Shown: positions 23,594-32,019, counted from the first letter of the stretch. The stretch is 64,000 nt of DNA from Hymenobacter aranciens (GCF_030580865.1 NZ_JAUQSY010000009.1:124001-188000); one strand, 5' to 3'. The notes: generated by a model from the letters alone, not told the origin. Translations and numbers: made by a program.

Positions 23594-23794
23594 ACGGCAC
23601 AAGTAGCCGTTGCAACACCTGAAGCCTCCGGCGCGGGGGCGCTGCTGGAGACACTAAGTGCCACCATTGCCTCGAAGGAGGAAATAATCAGCCTCCTGCG
23701 TGGATATCACGGGTCCATCCGTGGCGAGCATACTATTGAATCAGGCTACGGATGCGTGCGCGATTTACTACTAATAAATTCAACGCTAAAACAC
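23594..23794 (+). pseudogene. Relic of a repressor C-terminal tail
   Basis: An open stretch without start codon reads ...LLETLSATIASKEEIISLLR-GYHG, matching the end of the repressor at 21870-22343 (ESKDALIAAKDEMLNFLRGGYN) in coiled-coil register and in the closing LRG-Y motif. It lies directly ahead of the gene at 23795, in frame with it, but has no ATG, GTG or TTG until 23756. It looks like the 3' end of a second repressor gene left by insertion or recombination. Confidence 0.5.
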
Positions 23795-24571
23795 ATGTCA
23801 CGTTCTAAAAAACAAGAAAATACTCCTTACGAATCTGAATACTCTCTCCGTGATATTCCAGATTCAGATGCGATTTTGGAAATGCTCAAGGAGGAATCAG
23901 ATAGGGGAGCGATACTAATCTTTGGAGCCTACCTAGAGGAATTGCTTGGTGTGCTTATTGCAGAACTATGCGTTTCCAACTCGCTTGCAGATAGCATACT
24001 CAAAGTAGGAACTCCCGCAGGAGACTTTGATTCAAGAATACTTTTAGCATCTGCGTTGGGCCTCATTCGCGAGAATGAGGTCAAAGCTTTACGAATCATT
24101 CAGAGGATTCGTAATAAAGCCGCGCATTTTGACCGCAGCGGGCGTGGATTCAATGTTCTATTTGATTCAGACATTACAGTTGACCAAATAGTTGAACTGA
24201 CTACGATGTTTGGTTACGATAGGCTAGTGCCAGACAGAAAAATGCTTCGAAACAGAAGCTTAATAAGAAGTCAGTTTCAGGTAGCAGGGCACCACCTAGC
24301 TACTCGTCTGCTTATGCGCCGCCTAACTCTAAAGAGAATCACCTTACCTCAATCGCCAGAAGAACAGATTGCGGAGCTCACTAAAGAATATGAGGGGAGT
24401 GTTATTGGTGAACGTCTACTGCTCATCAAATCAGAACACCCAGACCCGCACGAAGCCACAAATTATTCAATGATTTTTCGAGAGATAATACTGAAGGGCA
24501 ATGAGTTTAGTATTTCGCCTGAACTCATTGTCGCTCAATACAACAAGTACCTTGTTGACAATAATATTTGA
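23795..24571 (+). CDS. MltR/HEPN-like protein
   Basis: 258 aa from the ATG at 23795; a GTG at 23756 would add 13 residues from the repressor relic. Residues 33-111 match the MltR pattern: DRGAILIFGAYLEELLGVLI, GDFDSRILLASALGLI, then IQRIRNKAAH. The final R106-N-K-A-A-H111 is an Rx4H motif as in HEPN RNases, a fold MltR proteins resemble. The C-terminal 140 residues are charged and not recognised. The gene is AT-rich compared with the flanking phage genes. Together with the solo nuclease it may be a prophage defence pair; a transcription repressor role is the alternative. Confidence 0.6.
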   Translation: MSRSKKQENTPYESEYSLRDIPDSDAILEMLKEESDRGAILIFGAYLEELLGVLIAELCVSNSLADSILKVGTPAGDFDSRILLASALGLIRENEVKALRIIQRIRNKAAHFDRSGRGFNVLFDSDITVDQIVELTTMFGYDRLVPDRKMLRNRSLIRSQFQVAGHHLATRLLMRRLTLKRITLPQSPEEQIAELTKEYEGSVIGERLLLIKSEHPDPHEATNYSMIFREIILKGNEFSISPELIVAQYNKYLVDNNI

Positions 24572-24758
24572 AAGTCAAGTTCACTGATGATAGATAGCAG
24601 AAATAAATTATCTGCTCCGCTTTAACGGCTAGAAACATCTACCTAACTACTAGGTCACTAAGTGTAATTTTTTGAGATAGCAAATCTATATAACAACCTG
24701 ACCGAAAGGCAACTGAGGCTATTGTTAATTCCCCAACAGCCCAGCCCCTGCTGTACCA

Positions 24759-24790
24759 CCCTGCCCCTGGGGCGGCGGGGGCTTTCTTAC
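24759..24790 (+). terminator. Terminator-type repeat, copy 1
   Basis: GCCCCTGGGGC followed by GGCGGGGGCTTTCTT. The same GC-rich core recurs at 26997-27042 and 27717-27757. The rest of 24572-24831 is AT-rich and holds no gene; a promoter for the gene at 24832 is probable but not placed. Confidence 0.55.
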
Positions 24791-24831
24791 AACATCACTC
24801 CCTTAATACTTAACTCACACCTAATCTTTTC

Positions 24832-26154
24832 ATGAAAGCACTACTACTTACCTTTTTTCTGACTTGGACTGCCATTATTCGCACCCACGCTCAAGAAGAT
24901 TTAACTAAACAGTCTCCTCCTCAAACTGCTAGAAATTTGGCCCTACCAAAGCCAATCTTGCCAGTACCCTTACGCATAAATTCGATTCCGAGCGACTTTT
25001 CGCTCGAAACGACAAATACTCAAAGCTTTTCGTTTACGGCTCTTAATCCTGATAGCCATCCACTACAGTGGTCTCTCAAGGGGAGCACTAACCCTTTTCT
25101 GAAGATTGACCCTTCTACCGGCATCCTATCTTGGACGCCTCCTTCAGGCCCTGATGCTGATATAGCAGTCAAGAAGGCTATTAAAGCAGGAGCCCTTGTT
25201 CTAAATCAAACGAAAGAACTAGAGGTTAAGGTAATTAACAGCGCAAATCCGACAGAGCAGGACGTTCAGAAATTTAACGTTACCATCTTCGATACCAACA
25301 TAGAGTCTCCTAAATTCCGTCGACCAAATAAAATTTTCTCTATTCAGGAAGGTCAGGAGTTCCTTTTTAAAATCCCGCTTGATTTTACTGACGGGCAGAA
25401 AATCAATATTGTCACCGCTCACCCCCAAGGCAAAGGAGCAGTTACGACCCCTACTGGCGCCAATCCGAACTTCACTTGGATACCAAGTTTCGATGTCGTT
25501 CCGGCAGATGACCCTGACCGTAAAATAACCGAGCGTTTGTTTTTTGAGGCCAAAAACTCATTCAACCGTTCGGACACAATGACTATATTCGTTGTGGTGG
25601 AAGATAGGCCTGATTGTAAGACGGATGCAGTAAGGCATGCTAACGAAATCGGAACAACCACTGAATATCTCTCCAAACTGCAGTCGACTTTCGCTAGTGA
25701 ACATGCCCAAGCTGAAAAACGCCGTCGTCTACGCACAACATTTGATGTTGGCGCTGCCATCCTAGGTGGCGTAGGTGGCGTATTTGGCCTTCTTCCTGCC
25801 CAAACATCTACTCAGACAACCACCGCAGCTATACTGGCATTTGCCGGAGCGTCAGCTCTAACAATCAAACTACTTGCCGTTCCAGAAGACACTAAGGCAG
25901 CAACACGTGAGCAAGAGCTTGTTGCAGCTATCAATCAGATAGGACGCCGGCTGTTGCAAGTACGAAATTTTGACTGTACCGCTCCTACCCAGAAGGAAAA
26001 TCTACAGGCATTAATTAAAACGCGGGATGACCTACTAGATAGCAAAGGTCTTGCTTTGACCGACTTGCTTCCTGCAGACGAAGTTGCTAAGTTCCAAAAG
26101 GCAAAAGCTGAATACGAAAAGCGGAACCCTACTAGTCCTATTACTGCCCCATAA
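24832..26154 (+). CDS. Exported protein with cadherin/Ig-like repeats and a membrane segment
   Basis: 440 aa. A signal peptide (KALLLTFFLTWTAIIRTHAQ) is followed by two domains with the putative-Ig pattern: SFTALNPDSHPLQWSLKG and later LKIDPSTGILSWTPPSG, then FSIQEGQEFLFKIPLDFTDG with PNFTWIPSFD. From about residue 300 a helical, charged part leads into glycine/alanine-rich hydrophobic stretches (FDVGAAILGGVGGVFGLLPA and TTAAILAFAGASALTIKLLA), probably two membrane passes, then a cytoplasmic-type helical tail. AT-rich. Possibly a cell-surface or outer-membrane cargo protein. The gene ends 36 bases before the ion channel gene. Confidence 0.55.
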   Translation: MKALLLTFFLTWTAIIRTHAQEDLTKQSPPQTARNLALPKPILPVPLRINSIPSDFSLETTNTQSFSFTALNPDSHPLQWSLKGSTNPFLKIDPSTGILSWTPPSGPDADIAVKKAIKAGALVLNQTKELEVKVINSANPTEQDVQKFNVTIFDTNIESPKFRRPNKIFSIQEGQEFLFKIPLDFTDGQKINIVTAHPQGKGAVTTPTGANPNFTWIPSFDVVPADDPDRKITERLFFEAKNSFNRSDTMTIFVVVEDRPDCKTDAVRHANEIGTTTEYLSKLQSTFASEHAQAEKRRRLRTTFDVGAAILGGVGGVFGLLPAQTSTQTTTAAILAFAGASALTIKLLAVPEDTKAATREQELVAAINQIGRRLLQVRNFDCTAPTQKENLQALIKTRDDLLDSKGLALTDLLPADEVAKFQKAKAEYEKRNPTSPITAP

Positions 26155-26190
26155 GTTCGGGCTTTACCATAGCAAGCCATCTTTCCCTCA

Positions 26191-26994
26191 GTGCCTCCAC
26201 TTTATACACTCCGCGCCCACATGCATCAACTGCTGAACGCCGACGACGGCGGCCAGACGGTGCTGGAGCGCGTGACGGATTGGGGCCTGATTGGCCTGGT
26301 GCTGCTCAACGCCGGCGCCGTGGTGCTGGAGTCGGTGAAAAGTTGGGACCGACGCTACCATCCCGTTTTTGCCAGCATCGAGCTGGTATCGGTGTTCATT
26401 TTCACGCTGGAGTACGTGCTGCGGGTCTGGTCGAGCGCGGAAGACCGGCGCTACCGCCGGCCGTGGCTGGGCCGCCTGCGCTTCGTGCTGAGCCCGCTGG
26501 CCCTCATCGACCTGCTTTCCATCCTGCCCTTCTACCTCAGCTTCGGCCTTTTCGACCTGCGCATCCTGCGTGTGGTGCGCCTGTTCCGGGTGCTCAAGGT
26601 GGCCCGCTACGTGCGGGCGCTGCATGTCATCGGCAAAGTCATCCGCCGCAAGCGCGCCGAGCTGCTCGTGACCCTGGGCGTGCTGGGCCTGATGCTGCTC
26701 ATGGTGTCGAGCCTGATGTACACCATCGAAAGCGAGGCCCAGCCCGACAAATTCGGCAGCATCCCCGACACCATGTGGTGGGGCGTGGCTACGCTCACCA
26801 CCGTGGGCTACGGCGACGTGTTCCCCATCACGCCGGCCGGCAAGCTGCTCAGCAGCGTGATTGCCGTGCTCGGGCTAGGGCTGTTTGCCATTCCCACCGG
26901 TATCCTGGCCTCGGGCTTCAGCGAGCAACTGCACGAGCAGCACGCGGCCGATGCGGCCTTTTCTTACTGCCCGCATTGTGGGCACAAATTGTAA
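26191..26994 (+). CDS. Voltage-gated potassium channel-like ion transporter
   Basis: 267 aa from a GTG; an ATG at 26221 is an alternative start. Six membrane segments are visible. The voltage sensor reads DLRILRVVRLFRVLKVARYV with arginines every third residue, and the selectivity filter TLTTVGYGD lies before the last helix, so it should pass K+ in response to membrane voltage. The C-terminus ends in a half zinc ribbon (YCPHCGHKL). As prophage cargo it could change host membrane potential or act in phage exclusion; that is inference. It ends 3 bases before the terminator repeat at 26997. Confidence 0.9.
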   Translation: MPPLYTLRAHMHQLLNADDGGQTVLERVTDWGLIGLVLLNAGAVVLESVKSWDRRYHPVFASIELVSVFIFTLEYVLRVWSSAEDRRYRRPWLGRLRFVLSPLALIDLLSILPFYLSFGLFDLRILRVVRLFRVLKVARYVRALHVIGKVIRRKRAELLVTLGVLGLMLLMVSSLMYTIESEAQPDKFGSIPDTMWWGVATLTTVGYGDVFPITPAGKLLSSVIAVLGLGLFAIPTGILASGFSEQLHEQHAADAAFSYCPHCGHKL

Positions 26995-26996
26995 CT

Positions 26997-27042
26997 CCAG
27001 CATCAGCCCGCCCCTGGGGCGGCGGGGGCTTTTTCACCTTTT
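26997..27042 (+). repeat. Terminator-type direct repeat, copy 2
   Basis: CCAGCATCAG followed by the GCCCCTGGGGC core and GGGGGCTTTTTCACCTTTT. It is nearly identical over 40 bp with 27717-27757. The two copies flank the genes at 27057 and 27319-27657 like cassette borders, and each should also terminate transcription on the plus strand. Confidence 0.7.
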
Positions 27043-27056
27043 TACCTCTGCTACGC

Positions 27057-27440
27057 ATGTACGACCTTCCTGCTCAACTCTCCGACGATGCCGTCCAGGC
27101 GCTACGCAGCAATCTGCGCCGCGTCATCGAGCTCCGCGACGAAATCAAAGAGATGCCTAAGCCCACCGGCCGCGGTGCCTACCAGCCCAGCGATTACCTC
27201 AACCAGGTACGCGACCGGCTGCGGGCCGTGTACCACGGCGAGCGCGACCGGTTTTACGTGCCCCATACCGACGCCATCATGGCGCTGCAGCACCTCGAAG
27301 AACTTGGCACGCCCAAAATCAACTCGTCGTTTTCGACGAGCAAGACAAAGCTGTTATCGATTCTGAACCGCTACATAAAGGGTTTGCAGCGCGGATTTGC
27401 GGAACACGAGAAAGAAACAGGGTCAGTTCCTCCAGCGTGA
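27057..27440 (+). CDS. Small cassette protein, unknown
   Basis: 127 aa from the ATG at 27057, just after the terminator repeat. Charged and helical, with LPAQLSDDAVQALRSNLRRV at the start and HTDAIMALQHLEELGTPKIN near residue 75. No signal peptide. Its last 122 bases overlap the convergent gene at 27319-27657. No family recognised. Confidence 0.5.
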   Translation: MYDLPAQLSDDAVQALRSNLRRVIELRDEIKEMPKPTGRGAYQPSDYLNQVRDRLRAVYHGERDRFYVPHTDAIMALQHLEELGTPKINSSFSTSKTKLLSILNRYIKGLQRGFAEHEKETGSVPPA

Positions 27441-27657
27441 GGAAGTACCAGCCTTCAACTACCTTGCGCCCGTCGGCTACTACGGCCACATGCTTTACCA
27501 GTGCATCGTGCTCGAAGAATGTCAGGCGGATGTTTCGGTGCTCGGTCTTATAGCGATACACGGCCAATGTATTACCGTGCCGCGTCGAGCAAGATTCCTG
27601 CACGAATTGCTGCCAGAAAGCATCCGTGGCAAAGAAGGCAGTTAGGATGGTGAGCAT
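27319..27657 (-). CDS. Small phage protein under a late promoter
   Basis: 112 aa. Start MLTILTAFFATDAFWQQFVQ; the middle has aromatic and charged residues (RLTFFEHDALVKHVAVVADG). The final 35 residues lie antisense to the gene at 27057 and look less protein-like. The ATG at 27657 lies 20 bases after the -7 box of the late promoter at 27678-27713, so this gene should respond to induction although its neighbours are lysogeny and cargo genes. No family recognised. Confidence 0.55.
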   Translation of the reverse strand: MLTILTAFFATDAFWQQFVQESCSTRHGNTLAVYRYKTEHRNIRLTFFEHDALVKHVAVVADGRKVVEGWYFLTLEELTLFLSRVPQIRAANPLCSGSESITALSCSSKTTS

Positions 27658-27677
27658 GTGTCAGTAGCTAATTTCTA

Positions 27678-27713
27678 CAAAGCTCCCCACTAGCGCCACG
27701 GCGAAAAAGGACA
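27678..27713 (-). promoter_or_regulatory. Phage late promoter, TGTCC class
   Basis: TGTCCTTTTT (27713-27704), 17 bases, then GGAGCTTTG (27686-27678) on the minus strand, identical in both boxes to the copies at 601 and 12166. It lies 15 kb away from its nearest relative and shows that the 27 kb region belongs to the same phage. Confidence 0.75.
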
Positions 27714-27716
27714 ACA

Positions 27717-27757
27717 CCAGCATCACCCGCCCCTGGGGCGGCGGGGGCTTTTTCACC
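27717..27757 (+). repeat. Terminator-type direct repeat, copy 3
   Basis: CCAGCATCAC plus the same GC-rich core, then GGGGGCTTTTTCACCTTC. Right border of the two-gene cassette. Confidence 0.7.
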
Positions 27758-27780
27758 TTCTCGCTGACTCTATCGTTTTT

Positions 27781-27824
27781 AACAAGCCTGGCACGTACTT
27801 CAGTAGGTGCCAGGCTTGTTTTTT
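27781..27824 (+). terminator. Intrinsic terminator
   Basis: AACAAGCCTGGCAC / GTGCCAGGCTTGTT form a perfect 14-bp stem around a 12-base loop, followed by TTTTTT. The remaining bases to 27984 hold no gene; a promoter for the FG-GAP gene is expected there. Confidence 0.85.
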
Positions 27825-27984
27825 ATCCTGTCGGCTTACTGCAGAAGCTAACCGTATAGCTCCCAAACGGCAGTTGCCCACTATCTTTGCGGGAGCTATT
27901 ACCCAGTAGCCAACTTATACCGACCTAGCCGGCACTAGCTCCTACTGGCGCCTCCCGTTTTTCCATACTCCTACCCCTGATTTC

Positions 27985-29790
27985 ATGAAACCACCCCTAC
28001 TCCCGGCAGCCCTCGCGGCGATGCTCGGCCTGGTCCTGCCCCTGGCCGGCGCCGGCCAGGGCTTCCCCCTCACCGCCACCACCTGGGCCGTGCCCGCGAG
28101 TGCCAACGCCAGCCCCGGCTCGGGCACCTACGGCTTCCTGGACTTCTCGACAAATACCGACGTCGCCAACGACCGCAGCTGGGACGTGTTCGATATCAAC
28201 GGCGACAGCCGCCCCGACATCGTCGTGTCGGGCGCGGGCACCGGCACCCGCCGCGACGTGGTGGGCGGGGCCGCCAACCCGCACTGGGAAGTGTACCTGA
28301 GCAGCGGCAGCGGCTTTGCGACCACCGCCACCACCTGGGCCGTGCCCCCCAGCCAGCTCGCCGGCGCGGGGGCCTACGGCTTCTACGGCCTGCACAACAC
28401 CACCTCGGGCGTGGGCCGGCGCATCTGGGACGTGCTCGACATCAACGGCGACCACCGCCCCGATATTGTGGCCACCGGCGTGGGCACCGGCAGCTTCTAC
28501 GAAGTCATCGGCGGCGTGGCCAACCCGCACTGGGAGATATTCCTGAACACCGGCACCGGCTTCGCCCCCATCGCTACCGACTGGCCGGTGCCCCCCACCG
28601 CCAACACCGGCTCGGGCACCTACGGCTTCGGCACGACGAGCTTCAACGGTATCGCGCAGAACCGGCGCAGCTGGAGCCTGTTCGACGTCAACGGCGACAC
28701 CCGACCCGACATCGTGGTCACCAGCGTCGGCAACGGCACCAGCCGCGACGTGCTCGGCGGGCCGGCCGCCCCGCACTGGGACGTGTACCTGAACACCGGC
28801 ACCGGCTTCGCCACCACCGCCACCACCTGGGTCGTGCCCCCCAGCATGAACGCCGGCCCCAACGGCTTCTACCTGCCGGCCGTTACCAACACGGGGATAA
28901 GCCAGCGCAGCTGGAGCACGTTCGACCTCAACGGTGATAACCGCCCCGATATCGTCGTGACGAGCGAAGGCGACGGCACCACCCGCGACGTGCTCGGCGG
29001 CGCGGCCGCCCCCCACTGGGAGGCCTACCTGAACACCGGCACCGGCTTCGTCCGCACCGCCATGACCTGGGCCGTGCCCCCGAGCGCCGCCACCGGCGCG
29101 ACGAACTCCTACGGCTTCTACGACCTGAATAACAGCACCACGGAAGCCAACCGGCGCGGCTGGCGCACGCTCGATATCAACGGCGACGCCCGGCCCGACC
29201 TGGTGGCCACGAGCCTCGGCGACGGCCAGTACGTCAACGTCATCGGGGCCTACAATAACCCGCACTGGGAAGTGTACCTGAACACCGCCACCGGCTTCGA
29301 CCAGACCGCCACCAGCTGGGCCGTGCCGTCCAACCCCAACAGCTACGGCTTTTACGACTTCTACAACACGGCGATTACGAACTACAGCCGCAGCTGGCAG
29401 GTAATGGACTTCAACGGCGACGCCAAGCCCGACATCGTCGTGACGAGCATCGGCAACGGCACCAGCCGCGACGTGCTCGGCGGCGCGGCCGCCCCCCACT
29501 GGGACGTGTACCTGAACTCCGGCAGGCCCACGGCCACGGCCCCGGCCACCGCCGCGCTGGCGGCCTGCGAGGTGTTCCCCACGCCCACGGCCGGCCTGCT
29601 CACCCTGCGCACGGCCCCGGCCTACCAGGGCGCGCCCTACCAGCTGCTCGACGGCCTGGGCCGGGTCTGCGCGGCCGGCACGGTCACGGCCGGCGCCCAG
29701 GTGCTCGACCTGCAGGCCCTGCCCGCCGGCGTCTACTCGCTGCAGCTGCGCACGGCCGCGCCGCGCTGCCTGCGCGTGGTAAAGCAATAA
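27985..29790 (+). CDS. FG-GAP/VCBS repeat protein with T9SS sorting tail, diverged copy
   Basis: 601 aa. A signal peptide (to about residue 26) precedes six repeats of roughly 80-85 aa, each with a calcium-binding FG-GAP core of the type D-x-NGD-x-RPDIV and a closing PHWEVYLNTG. The C-terminal 75 residues are a type IX secretion sorting domain (EVFPTPTAGLLTL at the start, LPAGVYSLQL near the end). It should be exported by the T9SS and held on the cell surface. It is the diverged paralogue of 30154-32019; both are followed by the same terminator type and an integrase N-terminus. Confidence 0.85.
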   Translation: MKPPLLPAALAAMLGLVLPLAGAGQGFPLTATTWAVPASANASPGSGTYGFLDFSTNTDVANDRSWDVFDINGDSRPDIVVSGAGTGTRRDVVGGAANPHWEVYLSSGSGFATTATTWAVPPSQLAGAGAYGFYGLHNTTSGVGRRIWDVLDINGDHRPDIVATGVGTGSFYEVIGGVANPHWEIFLNTGTGFAPIATDWPVPPTANTGSGTYGFGTTSFNGIAQNRRSWSLFDVNGDTRPDIVVTSVGNGTSRDVLGGPAAPHWDVYLNTGTGFATTATTWVVPPSMNAGPNGFYLPAVTNTGISQRSWSTFDLNGDNRPDIVVTSEGDGTTRDVLGGAAAPHWEAYLNTGTGFVRTAMTWAVPPSAATGATNSYGFYDLNNSTTEANRRGWRTLDINGDARPDLVATSLGDGQYVNVIGAYNNPHWEVYLNTATGFDQTATSWAVPSNPNSYGFYDFYNTAITNYSRSWQVMDFNGDAKPDIVVTSIGNGTSRDVLGGAAAPHWDVYLNSGRPTATAPATAALAACEVFPTPTAGLLTLRTAPAYQGAPYQLLDGLGRVCAAGTVTAGAQVLDLQALPAGVYSLQLRTAAPRCLRVVKQ

Positions 29791-29823
29791 GGCCCGCCGC
29801 CTAGCTGGTTTGCGCGCCTCTAT

Positions 29824-29866
29824 AAGCCCGCTCCTCCCTCGTGGTTGAGTGGGCTTGTTGCTTTTG
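29824..29866 (+). terminator. Terminator after the first FG-GAP gene
   Basis: AAGCCCGCT / AGTGGGCTT stem followed by GTTGCTTTT. The same structure follows the second FG-GAP gene at 32045-32085, as part of the duplication. Confidence 0.65.
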
Positions 29867-29908
29867 TTATTGTTTTGCGGCTGCTATGCTCCCTACCTGC
29901 CCCCTATT

Positions 29909-30040
29909 ATGGAAGTCACCCGCCAGCTCCTGACCGAGCGGGCCGGCAAAACCGGCCTCTGCCGCATTCAGCTCACCTTCTGCTGGGACGGGCAGCGCCT
30001 GCCCAGGGACTGGGACGCCCAGCGCAAGCAGTGTAAGGCT
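29909..30040 (+). pseudogene. Truncated integrase N-terminus
   Basis: The first 43 or so codons match the start of the integrase at 32132 (MEVTRQLLT.RAGKTGLCRI and on). Between WDGQRL and PRDWDA an in-frame deletion of 27 bases has removed the segment with LSSGQKC, between short CGCCTG/CTG repeats. Homology ends at about 30035 and the frame then runs through unrelated sequence. A hairpin (GAGGCCGC/GGCGGCCTC, 30071-30094) follows, with no other gene before 30154. It is the relic of a second copy of the integrase. Confidence 0.75.
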
Positions 30041-30153
30041 CAACACTTACCTTTACAACAACAAATCTATGAGGCCGCATCGCGAGGCGGCCTCCCCTTG
30101 CCCGCCACCTCAGGGCCGCAGTGCCTTTTTCCTATTTTACCCAGCAGCATTTG

Positions 30154-32019
30154 ATGAAACCCTTTACTATTCCGACAGCGCTCGTGCTATTACTGAGCGC
30201 CACCTTCCCCCTGACCAGCCGCGGCCAGGGCTTTGCCACTGCCCCCACCACCTGGACGGTGCCGGCCACCGGCCACACGGGCACCGGTGCTTATGGGTTT
30301 TACAACCTCAGCAACGTGACGGGCGTCACGGGCCGTAAGCTCTGGAGTACGCTCGACCTCAACGGCGATGCCCGGCCCGACCTGGTCGTGACCAGCCTGG
30401 GCAGCTCGACCTCAGACAAGGGGGCGGAGGTACTCGGCGGCACCGCTAGCCCTCACTGGGATGTGTACCTGAGCACGGCCACGGGCTTTGCCACCGCTCC
30501 TACCACCTGGGCCGTGCCGGCCACCGGTCACACAGGCACGGGCGCTTATGGGTTTTACGGCCTCAGCAACGTGACCGGCGTTACTGGCCGCAAGCTCTGG
30601 AACGTGCTTGACGTAAATGGCGACGCCCGGCCTGACCTAGTCGTGACCAGTTTAGGCAGCTCGACCTCAGACAAGGGGGCGGAGGTGCTCGGTGGCACCG
30701 CCAGCCCCCACTGGGATGTGTACCTGAACACCGGCCAGGGCTTTGCCACAACGGCTACGACTTGGACGGTGCCAGCCACCGGCCACACGGGCACGGGCGC
30801 CTATGGGTTTTACGGCCTCAGCAACGTGACGGGCGTCAGCGGCCGCAAGCTCTGGAACGTCCTTGATGTAAACGGCGATGCCCGGCCCGACCTAGTCGTG
30901 ACCAGCCTAGGCAGCTCGACCTCGGACAAGGGCGCGGAGGTACTCGGCGGCACTGCTAGTCCTCACTGGGATGTGTACCTGAACACTGGCCAGGGCTTTG
31001 CCACCACGGCCACGACCTGGGCCGTGCCAGCCACCGGCCACACGGGCACGGGCGCTTATGGGTTTTACGGCCTTAATAACGTGACCGGCGTTACTGGCCG
31101 CAAGCTCTGGAATGTGCTTGACGTAAATGGCGACGCCCGGCCCGACCTGGTCGTGACCAGCCTGGGCAGCTCGACCTCGGACAAGGGCGCGGAGGTGCTT
31201 GGTGGCACCGCTAGTCCTCACTGGGATGTGTACCTGAACACTGGCCAAGGCTTTGCCACCACGGCCACGACCTGGGCCGTGCCAGCCACCGGCCACACGG
31301 GCACGGGCGCCTATGGGTTTTACGGCCTTAATAACGTGACCAGCGTTACTGGCCGCAAGCTCTGGAATGTGCTTGATGTAAACGGCGACGCCCGGCCCGA
31401 CCTGGTCGTGACCAGCCTGGGCAGCTCAACCTCGGACAAAGGCGCGGAGGTGCTCGGTGGCACTGCCAGCCCCCATTGGGATGTATACCTGAGTACAGCC
31501 ACGGGCTTTGCCACCACGGCTACGACTTGGACGGTGCCAGCCACCGGCCACACGGGCACGGGCGCTTATGGGTTTTACGGCCTCAGCAACGTGACGGGCG
31601 TCAGCGGCCGCAAGCTCTGGAACGTGCTTGACGTAAACGGCGATGCCCGGCCCGACCTGGTCGTGACCAGCCTGGGCAGCTCAACCTCGGACAAGGGCGC
31701 GGAAGTGCTCGGCGGCACTGCTAGTCCCCACTGGGATGTGTACCTGAGTAGCAGCACAATATCCGCTACCACCGCAACGGTTGGGCAACTATCCTGCGAC
31801 ATCTATCCCAATCCGACCACGGGCCCTATTACCGTGCTAAGCTCGCCCGCTTATCGCGGCACCACTTACCGGCTACTGGATGGCCTGGGCCGCGTGCAGG
31901 CCACGGGCACGCTCACCAGCGACGCGCAGCAACTCGACCTACGTGCGCTGTCGGCGGGCGTGTATACCCTGCAGTTACAAACAGCCACGCCGCGCTTTCT
32001 GCGCGTGGTGAAACACTAA
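30154..32019 (+). CDS. FG-GAP/VCBS repeat protein with T9SS sorting tail, homogenised copy
   Basis: 621 aa from the ATG at 30154 (KPFTIPTALVLLLS signal). Six repeats of exactly 85 aa cover residues 26-535 (30229-31758) and are almost identical, each with the DVNGDARPDLVV calcium-binding loop, TSLGSSTSDKGAEVLGG and SPHWDVYL. The last 75 residues are a T9SS sorting domain (DIYPNPTTGPITV, then LSAGVYTLQL). Predicted as a beta-propeller on the cell surface, possibly adhesive. Paralogue of 27985-29790; the near identity of its repeats indicates recent amplification or gene conversion. Confidence 0.85.
   Translation: MKPFTIPTALVLLLSATFPLTSRGQGFATAPTTWTVPATGHTGTGAYGFYNLSNVTGVTGRKLWSTLDLNGDARPDLVVTSLGSSTSDKGAEVLGGTASPHWDVYLSTATGFATAPTTWAVPATGHTGTGAYGFYGLSNVTGVTGRKLWNVLDVNGDARPDLVVTSLGSSTSDKGAEVLGGTASPHWDVYLNTGQGFATTATTWTVPATGHTGTGAYGFYGLSNVTGVSGRKLWNVLDVNGDARPDLVVTSLGSSTSDKGAEVLGGTASPHWDVYLNTGQGFATTATTWAVPATGHTGTGAYGFYGLNNVTGVTGRKLWNVLDVNGDARPDLVVTSLGSSTSDKGAEVLGGTASPHWDVYLNTGQGFATTATTWAVPATGHTGTGAYGFYGLNNVTSVTGRKLWNVLDVNGDARPDLVVTSLGSSTSDKGAEVLGGTASPHWDVYLSTATGFATTATTWTVPATGHTGTGAYGFYGLSNVTGVSGRKLWNVLDVNGDARPDLVVTSLGSSTSDKGAEVLGGTASPHWDVYLSSSTISATTATVGQLSCDIYPNPTTGPITVLSSPAYRGTTYRLLDGLGRVQATGTLTSDAQQLDLRALSAGVYTLQLQTATPRFLRVVKH
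30229..31758 (+). repeat. Six tandem 255-bp coding repeats
   Basis: Period 255 bp (85 codons), six units, in frame, most differences silent. They encode the FG-GAP units of the gene at 30154. Confidence 0.9.

Noticed and set aside
27997..29787. A 596-codon open frame on the minus strand
   Set aside because: Complement of the FG-GAP repeat gene; its own repeats only mirror those of the true gene.
30229..31758. A CRISPR-like or satellite array
   Set aside because: The 255-bp units are in-frame coding repeats of an FG-GAP protein, without spacers.
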